NCBI GenBank assembly: GCA_036426205.1
Contig: CM071571.1
Span: 114,700,244-114,764,243, forward strand
Source: Ascaphus truei
Taxonomy: Eukaryota; Chordata; Amphibia; Anura; Ascaphidae
Length of the DNA: 64,000 nucleotides
Reading direction: 5' to 3'
The notes beneath the pieces were generated by a model, which was given only the letters and a program-made list of their open reading frames with translations, was not told the DNA's origin and did not search any database. Below, piece by piece: positions 56,300-64,000 of this stretch (the stretch's first letter is position 1; every line of letters begins with the position of its first letter). A program made the translations under genes and the position numbers.

Positions 56300-56490
56300 A
56301 CGATGGAAGCAGGGGGTCTCCATATCAAAATCACATTATTTTGAGGTCCAGGGACCCCCTGCTTCCTGAGGTACAAGCTCCAGTTTGGGGTGCCAGTACC
56401 TCCTGCAAGTTTAAATGTCCCAGCTACGTGGGCCGTGACACAGGACATTTAAACTTGTAGGAGATACTGGCACCAGATACAGAGGCCTGC
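56300..56490. repeat. Palindromic unit, truncated
   Basis: GGAAGCAGGGGGTCTCCATA through CAAGTTTAAATGTCCCAGC / GGACATTTAAACTTGTAGG; the right outer arm is missing. Confidence 0.65.
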
Positions 56491-56699
56491 ATAGCTCTTC
56501 CACTCTAGTGGTGGACCGGTAGGATTAACGCAGTGGAAGTCCCATTCAGAAGCAGGGACCCCCGTTGTGTTAATCCTTATGGGAAATTAGTCTACTGAGT
56601 TTTTGGGCATGGAGAAGCTGTGATCAAGCTGCGTGTCATGCTCCCTTCAGCTGCAGTTTCCTTGCGCCCAAATTTTAAATAAATGTGGTCCTATCTGTA

Positions 56700-57395
56700 T
56701 TGTGGGTTCTTTTACTATGAACCTATATACAGTATACCATGACAGAGTCACTATCTGTGCTGGTTGGAGAGAGCTTACAGTGTGCATATTTTCCAGTGTG
56801 CAGGAGGTCAAACTCCTCTGTTAGAGCTAGCTGCCGCTAATTAAGCAAACATCTGACTGAAAAGGTTTTTTTTAAAGGTAGGCAGTCAGGTACCAGCAAA
56901 GAGAGACATTTCCGAGCCAGGAAGGACTCTGGTTGAAACAGTTCCCTAGACCTGCTGGATGCAGCGCTTGCTGATTCCGCCTGGGACCCACACCCAGGGG
57001 CATAATTGCCATGAGAGGGAACAAGCCTGCTGGACACAGCCCTGTCTTCAAGGAACCAGGGTTCTAACCCTGCTGAGGGTGCAAATCTGTGTTACAGTAT
57101 CCAGAAAGAATTGCTTGGACTCTCTTTGGATAGAGTTCCCCAACCACAATAAGGACTTTATATTTCATTCCAGACATTGTGTAATTGTTTAAACTGAAAG
57201 TAGCCTAGGTACCCATGTTGTATAGTTAGTTTCTCAAAGGAGAGTAGATTTTTGTTTTATGATTTGATTTGCCTTAAAGGGACAGTGTGCCTATTTTTTT
57301 TTGATGTGGACAATAAACAACTGAAGGTTAAAGCATTAAAAACATACCGTTTGGACTCTTACTGACCCTACCGTGAGGCCATCCTGCCATATGTT
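56700..57395 (+). repeat. LTR-like sequence
   Basis: A non-coding block ending in GGACAATAAACAACTGAAGG (AATAAA at about 57312) and 'ACCCTACCGTGAGGCC', directly before an ORF. This resembles the 3' part of a Gypsy LTR followed by an internal region. The 5' end and a second LTR were not found. Confidence 0.3.
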
Positions 57396-57434
57396 AAGGC
57401 CACATTCTCAGGAAAAAAGAAAAACAGGATTGAT

Positions 57435-57824
57435 GTGCCTTGTAAAGAAAATATGACTATCAAGGGCTGGTTGAAAAATCTGCCTTGTCAGGTGAGAAAG
57501 AAAAAAACCCAAAAAAAATGGGTTTTCAAAATGGCCACCTGGAAATGTTTGTTTTGCAATGCACTTAAGGTGATACAGTTTACCTTTAAGAATGAGCGTT
57601 CCTTGGTGGCCCTGGAAATGAAGAAGTACCAGATGTGTTTTTGGTATAAAGAGCCTGACCTACCGAAACAGTGCATCTTCAGTACCATTGATACATTGGA
57701 TATTTCTAAGGTAAAGAAAAAAGTTTTTCAACTTGCGACGGAAGTTACAGGACAGTTTAACTTTTACATGAACCCTGCGTTGTTTGGAAAAAATGCATCG
57801 GAAAGCAGCCAAGATGTCCTGTAG
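57435..57824 (+). CDS. Unidentified ORF, 130 codons, perhaps LTR-element gag
   Basis: A frame with basic N-terminus, two Cys in 'WKCLFCN', and 'FKNERSLVALEMKKYQMCFW'. It closes at a TAG. Further fragments lie downstream: 'MKKEQEANAELQRCLLPALF' and 'ALEKTRHLLRS' (about 57970-58075), then 'EEVMTSLEKTNATVIAKDKK' (58087-58150), together suggesting a longer, charged helical protein now broken by stops. Position right after an LTR-like end would suit a gag-type protein, but no known domain was recognised. Confidence 0.3.
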   Translation: MPCKENMTIKGWLKNLPCQVRKKKTQKKWVFKMATWKCLFCNALKVIQFTFKNERSLVALEMKKYQMCFWYKEPDLPKQCIFSTIDTLDISKVKKKVFQLATEVTGQFNFYMNPALFGKNASESSQDVL

Positions 57825-58477
57825 CCCAGAGTGACTGGCAGAATTGTCATGGGAATGGTGGTAAATGAAAAGGATGAGCGAAGGAAAGACAAATCCTTTA
57901 GCCAAGCAAAAGGTGCACTAACTCCTGTACTCCCCATTTGCCAGGTATGGTTCTGACCTTCACAGTGAACAGATGAAAAAGGAGCAAGAAGCTAATGCCG
58001 AGTTACAGAGATGTCTACTCCCGGCGTTATTTGAGTATGCAGCTTTGGAGAAAACGAGGCATCTCTTGCGGAGTTAGCTGGAAGAGGTGATGACTAGTCT
58101 GGAGAAGACAAATGCTACTGTTATCGCTAAGGACAAAAAGCAGAGAAAGTCCAACAAAATGTTTGCTGACAGGAAACCGTACTCACTCATCAAGGATAAA
58201 AGCTTGAAAAAAACCGGGAGGTCTATAAGGTCACTCCCCTCTTTTCTTTTGTTTAATCCCTTCTGCTTAACTGATGTAATAAATCTATTCTAGTTATTTG
58301 CTAAACCCAGTGAGTGCTGCAGATTTTTTTATTTATCTGTCTATCTTTTCTGCAGCTGGATAGTAGTCCTGCCTTCACTGCAAGCAACCTGACGAAAGTT
58401 AAGTTGGAGTGTGACTCCCATTTTTAAAAAGCATTTTTTTTACATTAAATCTTTTCAATGCTTTACTGCTAACGGAC

Positions 58478-58540
58478 ACACACGGAGACGGACACACACG
58501 GAGACTGACACACACGGAGATGGAGACACACAGACACAAC
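58478..58540 (+). repeat. ACACACGGAGAC minisatellite
   Basis: Three to four copies of an 18-bp GGACACACACGGAGACGG-like unit. Confidence 0.8.
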
Positions 58541-58679
58541 ACCGCCCTTACCCCCACTCTGTATCAGAGAAGCGTTCTAGGAGAAGCAGCGCATTATTTA
58601 CATGCAGTAAGACAGACAAAGTAACTCAAGAAACACATTCAGAATCATTCCCCAATTCAGAAGCAAGATAGTGATGCTT

Positions 58680-60550
58680 CAATTAAAGTTTACTGCACTT
58701 TAACTGTATCTCATCATATTGAATAGTGGCCTTCATATCTGCAGTTTAATCAGTGTAAAGTGTTTGAGACGTTGGTGTATCCTTGGAGAACTTGTGTAAA
58801 ACTTTGAATCCTGAGTATCATTTGACTTTACATTAGTAGAAAAGCCGAAAGTCGCTATTAAATCACTGTGATCCACTGTGATTCAATGTAGTTGTTCATT
58901 CCTAACCTTTTTATTTATAATATTTAGCATACTTAACCATTAAGCCAAAGGCTTTTATTTTAGAAGCAGATATGCTATGCCTCTGGTACGCAACAAACAT
59001 GCTTCATCTGACTGGTTTTGCAACTGCCGCCCTCCTGTCTCCTCTCCTCCCCTCCATCGTCTCACCAACAGCTTCTCCTGCATGGCTTGGATAGCCTGCT
59101 TGAGATCACAGGATCACACACGCACAAACACACACAAACACACAAACACACAAACATACAGTCATGTTACCTGGGTTTGCAGACTGGGCAGGCTGCCCTG
59201 GCATCCCTGAAAAGTTTGGCAGTGAGAGGGAGTTGAGGAGAAGCTGCTGTGCGGGGTGATTAGTGGCTGGGGAGATGTGAGTACAATAGGCATGAAGAGG
59301 GGAGGCGTCAGCCCTGAGCTACGCACACTGCCCTTACTACTAGCACTGCCTGCAGCTCTCTGACTGCTGGAGACACTGGGGAGGGTGGAGAGAGAGACAG
59401 CAGGAGCTTGGGAGAAGGTATAGAAAATAACTATCCCAGCTCTCCTCTTCGGCGGATGCGGAACCCCGGTCGCAGAATCATTTTTTTTCTTGTGATCCCG
59501 GTTATAACGCGGTCTCATTCCGTGGCCCCCGAGCACCGCGTTATAGGGGTTCAGCTGTACATATATATATACACACACACACAGAGTGCAGACACCGCAG
59601 TCAACACTATAAGATAAATAATATCTATGACCAAATTATACCTGTAAAAAATACCCCGGTTTGGCGGTGCTATGGAAAATAATAGAATCACACAAAGAGA
59701 AAAGAATTAAAAAAAAGGCACTCAGATATAACTAAGAATAAATAGACGTGTAATTGAAAGTATCAAAAGAAGTATTTAATTAGAACATATCTACAAAGGA
59801 CACATACACTTTTTAAAAAATCATTAAACCAACACACAGACTACTCCTATACCTCCTGAATTAAATACGGACGAAATATACAGATACAAAGTGGTGAACA
59901 ATAAAAATCAGGCACAATGTAGCTAAGAGATCTTTGGGGACAAAGTATCCAATTAGCTCATGACCGTCCGGTCATCCAAACATATTGCATATAGCAATGA
60001 AACTGAATAGTAACCACATATATCACATATGAAAATGCCACTGTGTGCACCATTAACCATAAATAAAGGATGTTCTGGCTTTGCATATATTAAGCACAAC
60101 ACTGTATGAAATATGGTTAGATTACCTGAAGGGTTTCATATAACTTTTACATCAACATAATAAATTGGTACTGAAATGAGACCTGATACAATGTTGAGAG
60201 CATACTGTGATTAGACCATAAAGGTCCTACAGGTAACTATTAAAAACCAGTGCATAAAAGATGAAAATACTCAGCTTAGTGATGTGCCAATAAATGCACA
60301 ATATCATAGAGTTATTCCAGAAATTCTCATGATGCAGAGCAGCGGTAAGTTCATAAGGGAATCATAGCGTCAATGAGGAGGAGAAATAGTCTGTGTGTGG
60401 TCCACTCATAGCAATCTTTACTTTCACAACCACTTAGCGTACAGAGTGCTTTCTCAAACATATCTCACATTTAATAATCAATATAAAAATACTGTAGTTA
60501 CAGTAATAGATATTTGTAAAGCATTGATTCAATCACTTATATTATCAATG
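58680..60550. other. Non-coding stretch with microsatellites
   Basis: A CA/CAAA tract (59117-59160), a TATA/CA tract (59563-59582) and a TIR-like end (GCGTTATAGGGGTTCAGCTG, about 59531-59553) matching the one at 26524. No gene was recognised. Confidence 0.45.
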
Positions 60551-60555
60551 ATATA

Positions 60556-60952
60556 CTGCACCGACACACTTTATTCGAGCAAATACCCAGTATATACCTG
60601 GCAGATACCTGGAATGCGCCGCTCCTCACCTCTGACAAGCCCCGTTGCATTTGCCTTCCCAGCCTGGGTTCATGCCTGGCTGACGGGCGGCTGATTTGTT
60701 AAATGATAATGATTAGGATTTAATAGGCTGCAATGCTTCGCGTGTCTACCAGATGGCATAAATTCATGAATTGTAATGCAGTATATATATATATACTGTG
60801 CAGTATTGCAGCCAGCGGGAATAAAATGCTTCAATCCCTGCCTAGAAAATAACCCAATGCACTCGGGCAGAAAACAGTCACAAACCTCAATACACCCGGG
60901 TATACCCGAATTCGTGGGACTAGCCGAGCTCGAATAAAGTGTGTCGCCAGTG
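60556..60952. mobile_element. Family A TIR element, 397 bp, TA target duplication
   Basis: Starts CTGCACCGACACACTTTATT and ends, inverted, CACTGGCGACACACTTTATT; TA at 60554-60555 and 60953-60954. Its left 205 bp match 33529-33735 and its right 150 bp match 40395-40548, so it is a compact relative of the 7.0-kb element with the palindrome absent. The two halves meet at the TATATATATATACTG tract. Non-coding. Confidence 0.85.
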
Positions 60953-60954
60953 TA

Positions 60955-61430
60955 CATTACCACCATAATCATTTAAGAAAGGAGTCAGAGTGGGGAACCA
61001 TATCTATGAACCTAATTAACATTTTGAGGGAGACTTAACACTTTTTCAGAATGACAAGTTCATGACTCCTGGAGGGGAACTTATGAAGAGTTACAGAAGA
61101 ATATAATATGGATACTGCTAATTGACTCCATGAGACTATTAAGTATACAGTACATACAGATGCAGCTAGTTGTATCTCTAAACTGCCATAACAAATGTGC
61201 TGGTGAAACACAAAATATACATGGAACATTCACATCAAAGTGCATAGCAGGGGGGAATGGCCCATCAGGATTAACACAGTGGGGGTCCCTGCTTCTGAAT
61301 GGGAATCCTACTGTGTGAATCCTACCAGGCTGCATCAGTCTGGAAAAAAATGTGCAGTAAGAGTATACAGAATCAGTCACTCTCTCTGCTATCTCTAGTA
61401 GGCGATCAAGCAGATATTATTTTTAATAAC
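60955..61430. other. Non-coding spacer
   Basis: Contains 'GGATTAACACAGTGGGGGTCCCTGC', also seen at 56523-56570, in a context of repeat-family words. No gene recognised. Confidence 0.4.
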
Positions 61431-61434
61431 ATTA

Positions 61435-61656
61435 TTGAAGCAGGGGGTCTCCGGAGCTGAACTGCATTAATTTCAGCCTGGGATACCCCTTCTTCCACAG
61501 TTACAGGCCCTGGTATGGGGTGCTGGTATCTCTGCCATGTAGAATTAAACATGATGGCGATACCGGCACCTCATACTGGGGCCTGTATTTCAGGAAGCAG
61601 GGGGTCGCGGGGCTGAAATTAATGCGGTTCAGCTCCGAAGACTCCCTGCTTCAATA
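61435..61656. repeat. Palindromic unit
   Basis: GAAGCAGGGGGTCTCCGGAG to CTCCGAAGACTCCCTGCTTC. The centre lacks the CACGTG core. Confidence 0.75.
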
Positions 61657-61909
61657 ATATGTAATTAAAATAAAATTAAAGCAGCTTCATTTTCTTAGCG
61701 GCTAGCTTTGCTTTGTATTTTTTGTGTTTGTTTTTTTGATTGCTTTGTATTTTTGGTGCTTTTTTTTTTAGGTTGCCCATTGACTGCCATAGTGGCAAAT
61801 CATGCCCATATTATATGGATAGAAGGTGGGGGTAGATGCCCCCGGGATGGTGGTTGGGCCCCCCAGGGTGAGTAGCGGGGTTGGGGGGATAGCCCCTTAA
61901 TTACCATAG

Positions 61910-62620
61910 CAGTTACATGACCGAGGGATTTAAATACTGCAGGAGATACCAGTACCCCATAACGGTGAAAACATAAAAAAACTGCGCTCATATATGGAAA
62001 TGATAAATAAAAGTGAAGTGATTCAAAACATAATAAAGTGAATACAACCTTGTAAAGATGAGGTTTGATGCAGCTGTTCAAAGCTGAGTGATCCAGGCGT
62101 GCCTCTGCAACAGCTGAGTGATCCAGGCGTGCCTCTGCAACAGCTGAGTGATCTGCAGCCAAGCTGAACCACGCGAACCTCTACCATTGCTGTGAGAGGA
62201 AAAGACCTGCAAGTTCTGCATTGCGAGAGTGATCGGCTGTCTACAGATGGGTAACATGTCCCAAACATGTCATGCTGTGTGATTTTATATTTGATGTACG
62301 TGCAATACTCACCCCTTAATTATAAATTGATTTTTTGAATTTAATACACTATGAGGTTTTTCTTTGCGCTGTTCCCTTCTTTTTTCTTTTTTACCCCATA
62401 ACGGTGCCTATAACTCAGGAAGCAGGGGGTCCCTGAGGCTGAAATTAATGCGGTTCAGCTCGGGATATCCCCTTCTCCCATTCACTATTAGTAAAATTTA
62501 CATTAAAGCAGCTTCATTACTTTAGCAGCATTTAGTGTGTGGGAGCAGGGGGTCTCCTGAGCTGAATCGCGTTGATTTCAGCCTCGGGGACCCCCAACTT
62601 CCCGAGTTGGGAAGGCTGTT
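61910..62620. repeat. Two half palindromic units interrupted by insertion I4
   Basis: 61918-61967 plus 62392-62490 form the right half of one unit; 62535-62610 the left half of another (GGGAGCAGGGGGTCTCCTGA to CAACTTCCCGAG). The break holds I4. Confidence 0.7.
61968..62391 (+). mobile_element. Retro-insertion I4 with 15-bp target duplication
   Basis: Flanked by exact TACCCCATAACGGTG copies (61953-61967 and 62392-62406). Inside, a 30-bp unit (GCTGAGTGATCCAGGCGTGC...) occurs two and a third times (about 62080-62152). Right end GCGCTGTTCCCTTCTTTTTTC; the left end also has A's next to a GCGC word. Non-coding. Confidence 0.8.
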
Positions 62621-62667
62621 TTTTCTTAGTAAATACCATTTTGGCACATGTTTTAGAGCTCAATAAA

Positions 62668-62829
62668 CCTTGAGAAAGTCCTGCGGGATGAAACGCGTTG
62701 GTACGTGCTTCTATTCTATTGCCAAGCTGATCATTAAAGGTTAATATATATTTTTTCCCTTGTTTGGAGTTGCCCTTATTTTGCATTTTTGGATGCTGTG
62801 AGCTGTGCTCCTCTTCTCTTCTACCTATC
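62668..62829 (+). mobile_element. Retro-insertion I5 with 13-bp target duplication
   Basis: 162 bp flanked by exact AGAGCTCAATAAA copies (62655-62667 and 62830-62842). Contains a GTCC-TGCG-GGAT hairpin (62678-62689) directly followed by GAAACGCGTTGG (62690), then a T-run and the right end GCTGTGCTCCTCTTCTCTTC. The shortest member, probably 5'-truncated. Confidence 0.8.
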
Positions 62830-62842
62830 AGAGCTCAATAAA

Positions 62843-63600
62843 ACAATGCAAACTTGATCGGCAATGCACTGATCTTATCAAGGTTTTAGTGAATAGGTCC
62901 CATAGTCTTGGTGCAGTACATGATGAGGAGAGAGCTGCAGAGTGCAAGAGAGAGGGAATGCCTGTCCTGAGGACCCTGGATAGAGATACTGCATGTCGCA
63001 GAGCCTTTCCAGTCTGACAGAGCAGAGCATAACGGAGGAAGTATGAACAACCCCGATTGTACTTCTTCATGTAAAGGGGACCTATGTAAACTTGAGATAC
63101 CCAAAGAAGTGAGTAGACAACATGGAACTAAATGCATGTGGCCACCTCTACTACACTGCAGTATCATGTTCATTGTATACTGATTATATCACTCTTTGCG
63201 GTTTAACATGCCTTCACCTACAGTATAATACCAACAAATACTTCATGAGCTCCAACACTCTTCCGGCACCAACAGTTCCATATAGTTATTATCAGGTCAC
63301 TGGGACTGAGTGAGAGATATTGTGGGACAATTGCATGGTGAGGTAGCAAGTGTGATGTGTTGTTCAGGGTCCTCAGGGTACAAGGGCCTCTATATGCAAT
63401 TATTGTGTTCTGCATACATAAAGTATGGTTCTTACAGGCTGCTTATTCATCTATGATACCTAGGAAACTAAAGAGGAGTTACAAAAATATAAAATCACCT
63501 TTGAGCACATTCACATGTCTCAGACTGGTCTACAACACTGCTTTGCACCATTATTTCTTAGCAAACAAGACTTCCACTGCAGCAAGAGATTCTGAAACAT
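62843..63600. other. Non-coding stretch
   Basis: No gene or repeat recognised between I5 and the hairpin at 63603. Confidence 0.4.
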
Positions 63601-63602
63601 GA

Positions 63603-63712
63603 TATGCAAATGAGCACATAGTGTCCCCTTTTGCTTCAAATCCATTTTGACATTGACCCCATTCAAATAGATTTGAAGCAAAAGGTGGCACTGTGTGCTC
63701 ATTTGCATGTAA
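63603..63712. repeat. Hairpin with ATTTGCAT ends
   Basis: Inverted arms of about 46 bp (63603-63650 and 63667-63712): TATGCAAATGAGCACATAGT / ACTGTGTGCTCATTTGCATG, with CTTTTGCTTCAAATC / GATTTGAAGCAAAAG. Continues rightwards into the repeat shared with 26762. Confidence 0.8.
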
Positions 63713-63819
63713 TTTCCCAGAATCCATAGATAATGTTGAAACAGCAGGGTTGCAGACCTGTCTAAGATATGTGGATTTTGTTACAACTGATATTTTTATT
63801 GTCTATTTGCTAGTGACGC

Positions 63820-64000
63820 AGCAAGCCATGTGCGGGCACACGGGTAAAATGTTTGTAATGTGTTTTGCCACGCATGCGCGTCTGGCACTTGACTAATGCG
63901 CATGTGCAACCAGCAATTGTCTACCGCGTATGCGCGTTCGGCTCAATCCTAATGCGCATGCATGAACGACTCTTTCCCTCTGCTCATGCACGATCGCCTC
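63820..64000. promoter_or_regulatory. Cluster of GCGCATGCGC-like words at the window edge
   Basis: ACGCATGCGCGT, ATGCGCATGTGCA, GCGTATGCGCGT and ATGCGCATGCAT follow each other at 20-40 bp spacing. Similar to the CpG-rich U3-like part of the LTR at 31.3-31.6 kb, so this may be the edge of another LTR cut by the window. Confidence 0.4.

Noticed and set aside
1..64000. CRISPR arrays, operons, bacterial promoters or ribosome binding sites
   Set aside because: Nothing of the kind is present; the sequence is vertebrate-like repetitive DNA.

Overview
The window reads as vertebrate nuclear DNA made almost entirely of transposable elements, with no recognisable host gene. The mixture points to an amphibian, most likely a frog: CR1-type LINEs ending in an ACTATGTA-type tail, L2-type LINEs, Penelope-like elements (PLEs) with GIY-YIG endonuclease domains, a gammaretrovirus-like endogenous retrovirus (ERV), Ty3/Gypsy-like solo LTRs, Harbinger-like elements with TAA target duplications, and many palindromic GC-rich repeats. 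The species assignment is inference.

Layout. 1.6-4.1 kb holds decayed LINE fragments on the minus strand. 4.26-6.93 kb is the 3' end of a rearranged ERV whose LTR carries a 360-bp GC-rich TIR element. 10.2-12.6 kb is a nearly full-length but mutated CR1. 12.7-15.3 kb is a minus-strand PLE with a GIY-YIG ORF and a second copy of its 3' region. 15.4-23.9 kb is a second, plus-strand Neptune-like PLE, split by a 2.0-kb solo LTR (itself holding a 403-bp MITE) and by a 2.5-kb Harbinger-like element (itself holding a 980-bp foldback retro-insertion). 24-26 kb holds a minisatellite-bearing element end joined to a CR1 fragment. 30.2-31.7 kb is a clean solo LTR. 33.5-40.5 kb is one 7.0-kb element with TIRs and TA target duplications, mostly a giant imperfect palindrome of about 3-kb arms. 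41.3-44.0 kb is a well preserved L2-type LINE on the minus strand. 44.8-49.1 kb holds a 325-codon ORF with a TATA box, back to back with a second TATA/CRE promoter, followed by the same repeat modules as the palindrome. 51.7-56.5 and 61.4-62.6 kb are arrays of roughly 250-bp palindromic units.

The most interesting signals are (i) the 7.0-kb foldback element, one arm of which preserves the empty target site of a MITE found in the other arm; (ii) five short retro-insertions with exact 10-15 bp target duplications, related 3' ends, and in four cases a GAAAC core (GAAACGCGTTG in three), three of them folding back on themselves; and (iii) a low-copy module with divergent promoters and an intact proline-rich ORF that may belong to the parent of the palindromic repeats.

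All coordinates come from reading by eye. Element boundaries supported by target duplications are good to a base or two; other boundaries are approximate.
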